The position numbers and the translations under genes are program-made. The notes under the pieces are model-generated. The model was given only the letters and a program-made list of their open reading frames with translations, was not told where the DNA came from and ran no database searches. A stretch of DNA of 64,000 nucleotides from Pandoraea capi (lineage in GTDB: Bacteria > Pseudomonadota > Gammaproteobacteria > Burkholderiales > Burkholderiaceae). The stretch covers positions 62,001 to 126,000 of the forward strand of contig NZ_CABPRV010000002.1 of NCBI RefSeq assembly GCF_902459735.1, given 5' to 3'. Positions 34,706 to 43,441 of the stretch are shown here, one piece after another. Every line of letters starts with the position of its first letter. The first letter of the stretch is position 1.

Positions 34706-36694
34706 ATGACCGCACAGACCTCCTCTGCACGTGGGGCCGGTGATCTCGGCGGCCTGCGCGTCACGACGAAGCTCGCCGCCGTGCTCGGCATCGTCGCGCT
34801 GTTCGGCTTTCCTCTCGCCGTCGGCAACCCGTATTACATCCACATGATCGAGACGATCATGATCTACGCGATCCTGCTCTTCGGGCTGGACATCGTCGTG
34901 GGTTACACAGGGCAGGTGTCGCTCGGCCACGCTGGCCTGTTCGGCATCGGCGCTTATGTCGCGGGTGTGTTTTTCGCCAAGCTCGGCCTCTCGCTCTGGC
35001 TGGCGCTCCCGGCCGCCATTCTGGTGACGGCTGCCTTCGGTGCAGTGCTGGCTTTGCCCGCATTGCGCGTGATCGGCCCCTATCTGGCGATGGTCACGCT
35101 GGCGTTCGGCACCATCATCCAGATTCTCATCAACGAGATGGATTTTCTGACGTCCGGGCCGTTGGGCATCAAGCTCACGAAGCCGGTCATCGGCGGTCAT
35201 CCGATCGATGAGACCGAGTACTACTGGATCGTGGCCGTGCTGCTGTTGCTGAGCATGGTCGTCGCCCACCGCATTCTGAAGTCGCACCTCGGCCGCGCGT
35301 TCGAAGCCTTGCGCGATTCGCCGGTGGCGTCGGACTGTATGGGCGTTTCGGTGTATCGCTACAAGGTGTATGCGTTCGTGATCAGCGCAGGGTTCGCGGG
35401 ACTCGCGGGCAGCCTCTACGCTTACTCGGAGCAGTACATCTCGCCGAACACGTACAACTTCGAGCTCACGATTCTGTTCCTGCTCGCCGTGATCATGGGC
35501 GGACGCAAGACACGCAGCGGCTCGTTGCTGGGCGCGGCGATCATCGTGTTGCTGCCGCAGTTGCTCGACGACATCAACATCTTCCGTATCGTGGCCTCGC
35601 TGATTGCCGTGGTCACGACCATCGCGGCGGTCACGGCGGTGGCGCGTGCACGGACCACGCTCGCGAAAGCGGCCGTGCCCGTCATCGGCACGGTCGCGCT
35701 CGCCGGCGTGACCTGGTGGCGCGACAGCATCACCGACTGGCGTCTGACGATCTTCGGTCTGATGATCCTCTTCGTCGTGTACTACCTGCCGGACGGCATC
35801 ATCGGCTTCCTGCGCTCGCGCGTGCTGAACCGTCGCCGCGCGCATACGGTCTCGGCCACGCAAGTGGACGAATCGGCTGCCGGTAGCAGCGATCCCGTGC
35901 TGGCCGCTGCGGCCGCCGGGCCGGACGAGTTGCTGAAGGTGCGTCAGTTGCTGATGCAGTTCGACGGCCTGAAGGCACTCAATCAGGTAGATCTGACGGT
36001 CAAGCGCGGCACGATTCACGGTCTGATCGGCCCGAACGGCTCAGGCAAGAGCACGATGATGAACGTGCTCACCGGCATCTATGTGCCGACCGCCGGCACG
36101 ATCGAGTTCGCCGGGCAGTCGCTGGCCGGCCGCACGTCGTCCGACATTGCACTCTCCGGCGTGGCGCGAACGTTCCAGAACGTGCAGCTCTTCGGGGAAA
36201 TGACGGCGCTGGAGAACGTGCTGGTCGGCCTGCACCACACGTTCGGCTCGACGCTGCTCGACGTCTCCCTGCGTCTGCCGCGATACAAGCGCGAAGAAGA
36301 TGGCGCGCGTGCCCGTGCGATGCGACTGCTGGAATTCGTGGGGCTGGCGTCGCTCGCCGACGAGGAGGCGCGCAACCTGCCGTACGGCAAGCAGCGTCTG
36401 CTTGAAATTGCCCGCGCGCTGGCGCTCGATCCGCGTCTGTTGCTGCTCGACGAGCCGGCTGCCGGTCTCACGGCCCCCGACATTCGCGAACTGCTCGCCA
36501 TCATTCGCAAGATTCGTGATCACGGCATTACGGTGATTCTGATCGAGCACCACATGGACGTGGTGATGAGCACCTGCCAGACGGTGTCGGTGCTGGACTT
36601 CGGGCAGAAGATTGCCGAAGGACTGCCCGCGCAGATTCAGGCCGACGAAAAGGTGATCGAGGCGTATCTGGGCGGTTCATCGACCACGCACTGA
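34706..36694 (+). CDS. Fused LivM-type permease and LivG-type ATPase
   Basis: 662 residues combining two normally separate proteins. Residues about 1-375 form the LivM permease (VGYTGQVSLGHAGLFGIGAY; RDSPVASDCMGVSVYRYKVY). After a linker (about 376-410) comes the LivG ATPase: Walker A GPNGSGKST (about 441-449), the signature-equivalent LPYGKQRLLEIARAL, Walker B LLLLDEPAAGL, and switch EHHMDVV. The ATP engine is thus covalently tied to one half of the channel, fixing stoichiometry. The fusion is continuous with no frameshift sign, so it looks functional. The ATG at 34706 starts two bases after livH's stop. The livF-like ATPase follows after 36 bases. Confidence 0.9.
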   Translation: MTAQTSSARGAGDLGGLRVTTKLAAVLGIVALFGFPLAVGNPYYIHMIETIMIYAILLFGLDIVVGYTGQVSLGHAGLFGIGAYVAGVFFAKLGLSLWLALPAAILVTAAFGAVLALPALRVIGPYLAMVTLAFGTIIQILINEMDFLTSGPLGIKLTKPVIGGHPIDETEYYWIVAVLLLLSMVVAHRILKSHLGRAFEALRDSPVASDCMGVSVYRYKVYAFVISAGFAGLAGSLYAYSEQYISPNTYNFELTILFLLAVIMGGRKTRSGSLLGAAIIVLLPQLLDDINIFRIVASLIAVVTTIAAVTAVARARTTLAKAAVPVIGTVALAGVTWWRDSITDWRLTIFGLMILFVVYYLPDGIIGFLRSRVLNRRRAHTVSATQVDESAAGSSDPVLAAAAAGPDELLKVRQLLMQFDGLKALNQVDLTVKRGTIHGLIGPNGSGKSTMMNVLTGIYVPTAGTIEFAGQSLAGRTSSDIALSGVARTFQNVQLFGEMTALENVLVGLHHTFGSTLLDVSLRLPRYKREEDGARARAMRLLEFVGLASLADEEARNLPYGKQRLLEIARALALDPRLLLLDEPAAGLTAPDIRELLAIIRKIRDHGITVILIEHHMDVVMSTCQTVSVLDFGQKIAEGLPAQIQADEKVIEAYLGGSSTTH

Positions 36695-36730
36695 CGCCAC
36701 ACGACGGACAGACGAACCAACGGAACCCCT

Positions 36731-37453
36731 ATGCTTTCCATTCGTAATCTGCAAGCCGGCTACGGCAAGGTGCAGGTGCTGCACGGCATCGATATCGACG
36801 TGCCGGGCGGTCAGGTCGTCACGCTCATCGGCTCGAACGGTGCGGGCAAGACGACCACCATGCGTGCTGTGTCCGGCATGATCAAGCCGACCTCCGGTGA
36901 AATCACGCTCGGCGAAAAGCGCATCGACGGGCTCGATTCGCACCGCATCGCGAAACTGGGTCTGGCGCATTCGCCGGAAGGTCGTCGCGTGTTCGCCACC
37001 ATGTCAGTGACGGACAATCTCCGGCTGGGCGCGTTTCCTCGCCTGACGGGGAGCCGCCCGCGCGGCGATGTGGCAGCCGATCTGGACCGCGCGATGGACC
37101 TGTTCCCGCGCCTGAAGGAGCGGCGCAACCAGTTGGCCGGCACGCTCTCCGGCGGCGAGCAGCAAATGCTGGCGATGGCGCGTGCCGTCATGCTGCGTCC
37201 CGACATCGTGCTGCTCGACGAGCCGTCAATGGGGCTGGCGCCGATTCTGGTCGACGAGGTTTTTCGCATTATCAGCAACCTGAAGGCCGAAGGCGTCACG
37301 ATGCTGCTCGTGGAGCAGTTCGCCGCTGCGGCGCTGGCGGTGGCCGACTACGGCTATGTGCTCGAGAACGGCAGCATTTCCGTGCACGGGCCGGCGGAAA
37401 GCCTGCGTAACGACGACAAGGTGCGCGCGGCGTATCTGGGCGGCAGTCACTGA
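36731..37453 (+). CDS. livF: Branched-chain amino acid type ABC ATP-binding protein, LivF family
   Basis: 240 residues, the standard LivF length. Walker A GSNGAGKTT (about 35-43), the LivF-type HSPEGRRVFATMSV, signature LSGGEQQMLAMARA, Walker B IVLLDEPSMGLAP, and a late VEQFAAAALAVADYGYVLENG. It supplies the second ATPase of the LivHMGF-type importer. The ATG at 36731 comes after GGAACCCCT, a moderate ribosome site. The operon ends with a strong terminator 32 bases after the stop. Confidence 0.92.
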   Translation: MLSIRNLQAGYGKVQVLHGIDIDVPGGQVVTLIGSNGAGKTTTMRAVSGMIKPTSGEITLGEKRIDGLDSHRIAKLGLAHSPEGRRVFATMSVTDNLRLGAFPRLTGSRPRGDVAADLDRAMDLFPRLKERRNQLAGTLSGGEQQMLAMARAVMLRPDIVLLDEPSMGLAPILVDEVFRIISNLKAEGVTMLLVEQFAAAALAVADYGYVLENGSISVHGPAESLRNDDKVRAAYLGGSH

Positions 37454-37484
37454 GATTCTGTGCGATCTCAGTGAGCGTCCGATG

Positions 37485-37522
37485 AAACACAAAGGGCAGC
37501 CATTCGGCTGCCCTTTGTGTTT
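37485..37522. terminator. Strong, probably bidirectional terminator
   Basis: A perfect 17-base stem (left arm AAACACAAAGGGCAGCC) closes a four-base loop ATTC. The outer part is A-rich on the left and T-rich on the right, so it can work as an intrinsic terminator for livF on the plus strand and for the acuI-like gene on the minus strand. Confidence 0.85.
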
Positions 37523-37555
37523 TCGTAGCGCGTTGACCGAGTGACAGGTGACGCG

Positions 37556-38542
37556 TCAGCGGTTCACATCCACCACGACGCGCCCATGAATCTCGCCTTT
37601 CACGATGCGCTGGCCGATGCCGATGGCATCCGCCAGACCCACATCGTGCGAGATGCTACCGAGCTTCTGCGGTTCCAGATCGCGCGCGAGCCGCTGCCAG
37701 GCTTCCTCACGCAATTCGCGCGGCGCCATCACGCTATCGATGCCGTGCAACGTCACGCCTCGCAGAATGAACGGCGCCATGTTCGCCGGAAAGTCCATGC
37801 CCTGGGCGAGACCACAGGCCGTTGCCACGCCGCCGTATCGCAACTGCGCGATCGCATTGACGAGGGTGTGCGAGCCGACCGAATCGACGACCGCCGCCCA
37901 ACGCTCCTTTTGCAGCGGTTTGCCCGGGTCCGACAACAGGCTGCGGTCGATGATCTCCGCCGCTCCCAGCGCTTCCAGATAGTCCGTCTCATGCAGCTTG
38001 CCCGTTGATGCCACCACGCGATAACCGAGCGAACTGAGCAACCCGATGGTCACCGAGCCGACGCCGCCAGACGCGCCGGTGACGAGCACGTCGCCATGGT
38101 GCGGCATCACGCCGCTGCGCTCCAGTGCCATCACCGACAGCATGGCGGTGTAACCGGCGGTGCCGATGATCATGGCGTCGCGCGGCGAGAAACGTTCCGG
38201 CAGGCGCACGAGCCAGTCGCCGCGCAGGCGCGCTTTCTGGGCGAGGCACCCCCAGTAAGTCTCGCCGACACCGTAGCCGTTGAGCACTACGCGGTCGCCC
38301 TTGTGCCACGCAGGGTGAGACGATTCGAGCACGGTGCCCGCGCCGTCGATGCCGGCGACCATCGGCCACGCGCGAACGACTGGGGCGCGGCCGGTGATGG
38401 CGAGGCCGTCCTTGTAATTGATGGTGGAGTAGTCGACGGCGACGAGAACATCGCCATCGGCGGGCAGTGCATCGTCCGGCAATTCGGTCACGGCAGCGTG
38501 CGTGGCGCCGTCGGACTGCGTCAACAAGATGGCCTTGAACAT
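37556..38542 (-). CDS. acuI: AcuI/YhdH family acryloyl-CoA reductase-like MDR oxidoreductase
   Basis: 328 residues, the length of YhdH/AcuI. The zinc-independent medium-chain reductase fold is shown by INYKDGLAITGRAPVV, the nucleotide-binding VTGASGGVGSVTIGLLSSLG, DSVGSHTLVNAIAQLRYGG and the late GIDSVMAP. Family members reduce acryloyl-CoA to propionyl-CoA with NADPH in the cytoplasm and protect against this toxic electrophile. I set the start at ATG 38542, where the family's opening MFKAILLTQ begins. It is the last of three minus-strand genes after two nitronate monooxygenases, 78 bases downstream of the nearer one. A joint role in handling nitro- or acrylate-type toxic intermediates is plausible but unproven. 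Confidence 0.85.
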   Translation of the reverse strand: MFKAILLTQSDGATHAAVTELPDDALPADGDVLVAVDYSTINYKDGLAITGRAPVVRAWPMVAGIDGAGTVLESSHPAWHKGDRVVLNGYGVGETYWGCLAQKARLRGDWLVRLPERFSPRDAMIIGTAGYTAMLSVMALERSGVMPHHGDVLVTGASGGVGSVTIGLLSSLGYRVVASTGKLHETDYLEALGAAEIIDRSLLSDPGKPLQKERWAAVVDSVGSHTLVNAIAQLRYGGVATACGLAQGMDFPANMAPFILRGVTLHGIDSVMAPRELREEAWQRLARDLEPQKLGSISHDVGLADAIGIGQRIVKGEIHGRVVVDVNR

Positions 38543-38620
38543 GCCTTGAAGTCTCCGAAACGGATGGGGCGACGGGGCAGACGTCATTGCCGCTGCCCCG
38601 GTCATGGCAAGCGCGAGTGG

Positions 38621-39733
38621 CTACGATGCCGCGCCAAAGGTATCGGCAATCGCGTGCCGAATGGCCTCGCGCGTCTCCTGTGTCAGGACGTCGATCAACT
38701 GCGCTGCCGGCAGGGCGCGCGCCAGCGGTGCCGCCTGACCGGCCCATTGTGCCGCATAGCCGCTGTCCTTGTGTGCCTTGGCGGCGGCGTTGAGCGACTT
38801 GCCGGCGTCGTAGGTGATGGGGTAGTCGGGGATCGTGGGCCTGTCCGTGACTTGTTCCAACGCCCAGAAGCGATTGGCGAGTCCGCGCACGGGACGCCCC
38901 GAGATGGCGCGGATGAGCGCCGTGCGAGGTGGCTGCCCGCTGAGCAACGTGTCGCGGTAGGGCGTGTCCGCGCCGGACTCCGGGCAGGTGACGAACGCGG
39001 TGCCCATTTGTGCCGCCTGCGCGCCGAGGGCCAGCACGGCGGCGATACCTGCGCCGTCCATGATGCCGCCTGCCGCAATGATCGGCAGCGAGGTTCGCGC
39101 GGCCAGCCGACGCACGAGCGCGAAGGTGCCGAGTTGTTCGTCTTCGCTCGGTTGGCGGTCGCCTTCGTCGTTAAAGCGTCCGCGATGACCACCGGCCTCC
39201 CAGCCTTGCGCGACGATGGCGTCGATCCCGGCGCCTTCGATGGCGTCGGCCTCGGCTTCATTCGTCGCCGAGGCGAAGAGCACGATTCCGGCAGCCTTCA
39301 ACGCATCGATCCACGCCTGTTGCGGCAAGCCGAAATGAAAGCTGACGACGGCCGGGCGCTCCTCGAGGAACATCTCGTACATCGCCACGTCCTCGACGAA
39401 GCTCAGGTAGATCTCGCGCAGGGATGCGGGCGGCGTGGCTTCGAAGCGTGCGAACTCCGGCGCGAGATAGTCGAGCCAGGCGGCTTCACGTGCAGCATCG
39501 GCACGGGCTGGCACGTGGGCAAAGACGTTGACGTTGAAGGGACGGGCGGTCAGCGCGCGCGTTTGCCGAATGACGTTGCGTGCGGCGGCAGCGTCCATGT
39601 TGCCGACGGCGAGCGAGCCGAGCCCGCCCGCGTTGGACACTGCGGCGACCAGCGCCGGCGTCGATGCCACGGCCATCGGCGCCTGCACGATCGGCGTGGA
39701 CATACCCAGACGTTGCGTGATGCGAGCCGTCAT
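38621..39733 (-). CDS. Nitronate monooxygenase (paralogue 1)
   Basis: 370 residues of the FMN-dependent NMO family (2-nitropropane dioxygenase-like TIM barrel). Motifs: [20 protein letters not shown] (N-terminal), [13 protein letters not shown] with the catalytic histidine region, [20 protein letters not shown] for FMN phosphate, and a C-terminal [17 protein letters not shown]. It oxidises alkyl nitronates such as propionate-3-nitronate. The start is ATG 39733; a longer frame to 39910 runs through the neighbouring gene. It begins 13 bases after the stop of a very similar gene, so the two arose by tandem duplication and are co-transcribed. Confidence 0.9.
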   Translation of the reverse strand: MTARITQRLGMSTPIVQAPMAVASTPALVAAVSNAGGLGSLAVGNMDAAAARNVIRQTRALTARPFNVNVFAHVPARADAAREAAWLDYLAPEFARFEATPPASLREIYLSFVEDVAMYEMFLEERPAVVSFHFGLPQQAWIDALKAAGIVLFASATNEAEADAIEGAGIDAIVAQGWEAGGHRGRFNDEGDRQPSEDEQLGTFALVRRLAARTSLPIIAAGGIMDGAGIAAVLALGAQAAQMGTAFVTCPESGADTPYRDTLLSGQPPRTALIRAISGRPVRGLANRFWALEQVTDRPTIPDYPITYDAGKSLNAAAKAHKDSGYAAQWAGQAAPLARALPAAQLIDVLTQETREAIRHAIADTFGAAS

Positions 39734-39746
39734 GACGTCGCCCCGC

Positions 39747-40880
39747 TCAGAAGGTGGTAGCGAGTTCGCGCAGCGTGTCGAACGTCTCGTGCAATTCGGC
39801 GCGTAGCACGCCGACGAGTTCTGCGGCTGGCAACGCACGCGCCAGCGGTGCTGCCTGACCGGCCCACTGCGCGGCGTAATCGCTGTTGCCTTTGGCCTTG
39901 GCGGCGGCATTGAGGGCCTTGCCGGCGTCGTAGGTGACGGGATAGGCGGGCAGGTCGGGGCGCTCTGCTGTTTGCTCGATGGCGTAAAGACGATTGACGA
40001 AGCCGCGTGCGGGGCGTCCGGAAATGGCGCGGATCAACGCCGTGCGCGGCGGGTTCGGGCCGGCGAGACGTTCACGGTACGCGGCGTCGGCCGACGACTC
40101 AGGGCACGCGACGAATGCCGTGCCGAGTTGCGCGGCCTGAGCGCCGAGGGCCAGCACGGCGGCGATACCTGCGCCGTCCATGATGCCGCCGGCAGCGATG
40201 ACGGGCACCGACGTATGCGTGACGATGAGGCGCACGAGCGCGAGCGTGCCGAGTTGCTCGTCGTCCGTGGGCACGCGGTCGCCGAGATCCTCGAAGCGTC
40301 CCCGATGGCCGCCGGCTTCATAGCCCTGCGCGACGATGGCATCGATCCCGGCCGCTTCAATGGCTTTGGCTTCGGCCAGATTCGTCGCCGTCGCGAACAG
40401 GGTGATGCCTGCGGCGTGCAGCGCGTCGATCTTGTCTTGCGTCGGCAGCCCGAAGTGGAAGCTGACGACGTCGGGTCGTTCCTCCAGCAGCATCGTGTAC
40501 ATCGCGTCGTCTGCCACGAAGCTCTTGTAGATCTCGCTCAGCGTTGCGGGCGGCGTGGCCTCAAAGCGGGCGAATTCCGGCGCGAGGTACGCAAGCCAGG
40601 CGGCGTCGCGTGCGGTATCGAGTTTGGCCGGCGCGTGGCAGAAGACGTTGACGTTGAATGGCTTGCGCGTGAGGGCGCGCGTCTCGTGAATGACTTTGCG
40701 GGCGGCGTCGGCACTGACGGCCGCGACACCGACCGAGCCTAGCCCGCCGGCGTTGGAGACGGCGGCAGCCAGCGCCGGTGTGGAGGTGCCGGCCATCGGC
40801 GCCTGAATGATCGGAGTCAGCAGACCCAGTCGTTCGATCAGCGCGCGATTGCGGGATTGGGAAGCGTTGGAGCTAGGCAT
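39747..40880 (-). CDS. Nitronate monooxygenase (paralogue 2)
   Basis: 377 residues, closely similar along its whole length to the next gene downstream: shared blocks include [21 protein letters not shown] (here Tyr where the other has Trp), [20 protein letters not shown] and [19 protein letters not shown]. Same FMN barrel and same presumed reaction on alkyl nitronates. The ATG at 40880 has AGGTG nine bases upstream; a GTG four codons earlier is the alternative. It heads the three-gene minus-strand unit. Upstream lies an inverted repeat GTATG-10 nt-CATAC (40937-40956), a possible regulatory site. Confidence 0.9.
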   Translation of the reverse strand: MPSSNASQSRNRALIERLGLLTPIIQAPMAGTSTPALAAAVSNAGGLGSVGVAAVSADAARKVIHETRALTRKPFNVNVFCHAPAKLDTARDAAWLAYLAPEFARFEATPPATLSEIYKSFVADDAMYTMLLEERPDVVSFHFGLPTQDKIDALHAAGITLFATATNLAEAKAIEAAGIDAIVAQGYEAGGHRGRFEDLGDRVPTDDEQLGTLALVRLIVTHTSVPVIAAGGIMDGAGIAAVLALGAQAAQLGTAFVACPESSADAAYRERLAGPNPPRTALIRAISGRPARGFVNRLYAIEQTAERPDLPAYPVTYDAGKALNAAAKAKGNSDYAAQWAGQAAPLARALPAAELVGVLRAELHETFDTLRELATTF

Positions 40881-40936
40881 GACGATCTGCACCTATGAGT
40901 GTTCAATGGGGGGAACAACGGCAGTCACAGCAGGCG

Positions 40937-40956
40937 GTATGTTCACTATGGCATAC
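40937..40956. promoter_or_regulatory. Inverted repeat upstream of the nitronate monooxygenase operon
   Basis: GTATG-10 nt-CATAC, with a partly symmetric GC-rich surround, about 57 bases before the start of the first gene. No regulator gene is next to it. Confidence 0.3.
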
Positions 40957-41029
40957 GCCCGGTGCGAAAAAAGATACCACTGAAATGCATCTTTATGCCA
41001 GACACCCCAGCATCGTCATGGGCTTCGGT

Positions 41030-42208
41030 TCATTCGGACGAGCCTTGTCCGTGACGCTGGCTGTCGTGCGCTTCGTCGTCTCTGCCCATCAGGTCGGCGG
41101 CGCGTGAGCGCTGCATGTCCGCTCGACGGAAGTAACCGATAACGGTCGCAACGCTGGTGTGCCCGGTCATCGTCATCGTTTCCGCGAGTGGGACTTGCGC
41201 GAGCGCGGCCTCGGTCACGAAACCTGCGCGTAACGAGTGCGCGGAGAAATCGCCCTCCAGGCCGGCGAGCGCACATCGGTCTCGCACGATGTCTCGTACG
41301 GCCGCCTCGGAGAGTGGTTCGCCGAGATGCCCGCCACGCCTGACGCGGCGGAAGATCGGGCCGGTTTCGATGCCGGAGGCCGAGAGCCAGTCGGTGAGAG
41401 CAGCGGCGGCTACACCCGTGACCGGCTTCTCGTTTTCCGGAAGATCCGCACCCTGCTGATTCGTTTTCGACCATGTCAGCGTGTAGACGTAATGCTCCGG
41501 CCCGCTGCGCCGCACGTTCTCGCACGTGGCCCGTACGACTTCCGAACGGCGACGTCCCCCGCTGGCCCACGCGAACAGCAGCAATGCCCGGTCGCGCTTG
41601 CCGCGCAGTGAGTCGTCGCAGGTCGCCAGCAACGCCCGCAGCGGTTCGCGTGTGAGGGCGTCTTTCTTGGCGGTGCGTACGCCGCGTTTTGCATAAGCGC
41701 GACGCGTTTTCGCGAGTAGTTCGCGCACGGCGGGTTCCGCGCAGGGATTCGGCAGGTCTTGCGACGTATGCAGCTTGGCGATGACGCTGATCCGGTGCAG
41801 CAGCGTGGCGAGCGCTGGTGGCCCCAGCCGGGCTTTGAGACCCTGCGCGACCAGCGCGGCATCGAGGGCTTCCGGCATTTCCGTCGTCAGGCCGTGCTTG
41901 CCCTGGCGCTGCGCGTGATCGACCACGAATTGCACGATCGCTGCGGGCGGCAAGGGCGCGACGAGCGCTTCGCCATAGCGCAGGCGATACCAGCCCATCC
42001 AGTAGCGCATGGCCGATTGATAACTGTGACGCGTATTGACCGAGTCGCCTTCGCGGGCAAGCGCCTGTGCGGCTTCACGCGCATCGGCGTCGAGCGTTTC
42101 CGGGTTCAGCAGCGCGGGCAGGCCCTTGTCAGACGGCTTTTTCACGATGGCGCCAACGCCGGATTCGGATGCCGTAGGGGCGCGAGATGTAATTTTCTTA
42201 TCGAACAT
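41030..42208 (-). CDS. Tyrosine recombinase/integrase
   Basis: 392 residues. The core-binding domain spans about 45-170 and the catalytic domain about 185-375. All catalytic residues can be placed: Arg near 221 (SGGRRRSEVV), Lys248 (TWSKTNQ), His324 and Arg327 (HSLRAGF), His350 (TGHTSVATV) and Tyr359 (GYFRRA). It should therefore cut and rejoin DNA through a 3'-phosphotyrosine. I placed the start at ATG 42208; an ATG-like frame to 42274 runs through the AT-rich promoter. Divergent from the KfrA-like gene across 114 bases. No attachment-site repeat, transposase or phage gene is seen nearby, so it is not obviously part of an integrated element. The C-terminal 15 residues are Asp/His/Gln-rich. 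Confidence 0.88.
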   Translation of the reverse strand: MFDKKITSRAPTASESGVGAIVKKPSDKGLPALLNPETLDADAREAAQALAREGDSVNTRHSYQSAMRYWMGWYRLRYGEALVAPLPPAAIVQFVVDHAQRQGKHGLTTEMPEALDAALVAQGLKARLGPPALATLLHRISVIAKLHTSQDLPNPCAEPAVRELLAKTRRAYAKRGVRTAKKDALTREPLRALLATCDDSLRGKRDRALLLFAWASGGRRRSEVVRATCENVRRSGPEHYVYTLTWSKTNQQGADLPENEKPVTGVAAAALTDWLSASGIETGPIFRRVRRGGHLGEPLSEAAVRDIVRDRCALAGLEGDFSAHSLRAGFVTEAALAQVPLAETMTMTGHTSVATVIGYFRRADMQRSRAADLMGRDDEAHDSQRHGQGSSE

Positions 42209-42322
42209 ATGATTTATTATGTAATATGTAGTAAATATAACGTATGCGATAAATAAGTTGCGATAATCTTCCATTATCGTGGGTTATTTGGCAATGCCGC
42301 TGAATTCAGGGAGTCCTTCGCG
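42209..42322. promoter_or_regulatory. AT-rich divergent promoter with perfect inverted repeat
   Basis: This 114-base gap is strongly AT-rich and serves both the recombinase and the KfrA-like gene. It holds CGATAAT-CTTCC-ATTATCG (42261-42279, perfect seven-base arms), a direct repeat TGCGATAA at 42245 and 42259, and three ATAT-centred stretches at 42205-42240. KfrA proteins bind their own promoter, so the repeats are good candidates for KfrA sites. Confidence 0.6.
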
Positions 42323-43360
42323 ATGACTACGTCTCAAACCTCGAAATCCGTCACGCCCACGCCCACGCCATCGCCCCGGCACGGTGGCCGAGGTATTTCG
42401 GAGCACGACGTCTGGACGGCCGCCGACACGCTGCTGATGGCGGGCCAGCGCCCGACCATCGAACGCATTCGTCAGCAGTTGGGTCGAGGTTCGCCAAATA
42501 CGGTCAGCCCGTATCTGGATGCCTGGTTTGCGGGATTGGGGGCGCGCTTGCAGGGCGCGGGCGACGGCATTGCCGGTGTGCCGGAAGGTATCGAGATGCC
42601 GGAGTCGGTGGCGCGCGCGGCGCTGGGCTTGTGGACGTTGGCGCTGGAGGAAGGCCGAGCGGCGCTTGCCGATGAGGCGGCGGTCCGACGTGCCGTGCTG
42701 GATGCTCGCGAAGCCGAGCTGATGGCAGACCGCGAGGCGCTGGAGCAGGCGCGCGCCGTTTTGCACGAGCGGATCGCTTCGGCGGAGACGGCAGCGGCTG
42801 ATGCGCGTCAGGCGAGGGATGATGCGCAAGCGCAGGCCCGGCGTGCCGAAGCCTTGTTGATCGATGCCCAGGCGGATGCGGTTGCGTCGCGTCAGGCGCT
42901 TTCCGCCGCCCGCGATGCGATGCAAGCATTGCAGGACGAACACGCAGCGCATCGCGCCGAGTGGGACGCCGAGCGTAGCAGACTCGCCGAACGTGCGGAC
43001 GCGAACGAGCGTCGTCTGATGCTGGAACTGGACGCCGCACGCGAGTCCATCAAATCGTTGCAGCAGGAACGCAAGCAGTTGCAGCGGCAGTTGCAGGAAA
43101 CCGAAACGGCGCTCGCCGCAATGACCGAAGCGCAACATGAAATGCGTTCGGCCAAGGCGTTGCAGGACGTTGTGGTCGCGCGATTGCGTGAGCAGATCAG
43201 CGCGCAGGAAGCGTTGACGGCGACGTATCAGTCGATGCTGTCGGCGCCGCCTGCATCGACGGCCTCTGCGGGGCGTAGCGTGCCGTCGGGGCCGAAGCGT
43301 CGGGTCAGTAGTGGCCTTACGCCGTCAGCATCGGTGCTGCGACGCGGGCGTCGAGCCTGA
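42323..43360 (+). CDS. KfrA-like DNA-binding coiled-coil protein
   Basis: 345 residues. The N-terminal KfrA domain (about 24-72; ISEHDVWTAADTLLMAGQRP and TIERIRQQLGRGSPNTVSPY) is a helix-turn-helix that binds DNA. Residues about 100-300 form an almost uninterrupted Ala/Gln/Glu/Arg-rich coiled coil, and the tail is basic (PKRRVSSG...RRGRRA). In plasmids KfrA autoregulates and helps partition; chromosomal copies are poorly understood. The ATG at 42323 follows GGGAG. Divergent pairing with a complete tyrosine recombinase suggests that it may control or organise recombination. It converges on the outer membrane efflux gene. Confidence 0.85.
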   Translation: MTTSQTSKSVTPTPTPSPRHGGRGISEHDVWTAADTLLMAGQRPTIERIRQQLGRGSPNTVSPYLDAWFAGLGARLQGAGDGIAGVPEGIEMPESVARAALGLWTLALEEGRAALADEAAVRRAVLDAREAELMADREALEQARAVLHERIASAETAAADARQARDDAQAQARRAEALLIDAQADAVASRQALSAARDAMQALQDEHAAHRAEWDAERSRLAERADANERRLMLELDAARESIKSLQQERKQLQRQLQETETALAAMTEAQHEMRSAKALQDVVVARLREQISAQEALTATYQSMLSAPPASTASAGRSVPSGPKRRVSSGLTPSASVLRRGRRA

Positions 43361-43441
43361 CATCGCTTGTCCACCGCCGTTGCGAGTGGCGCTGCGTGCT
43401 TGATTGACCGAGGGTGAACACCCCGGTCGATCCTGCAACCA

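Noticed and set aside
41030-42208. Integrase as marker of a genomic island within the window
   Set aside because: No tRNA, att-like direct repeats, phage or transposon genes are found on either side, and flanking genes look like ordinary chromosome.
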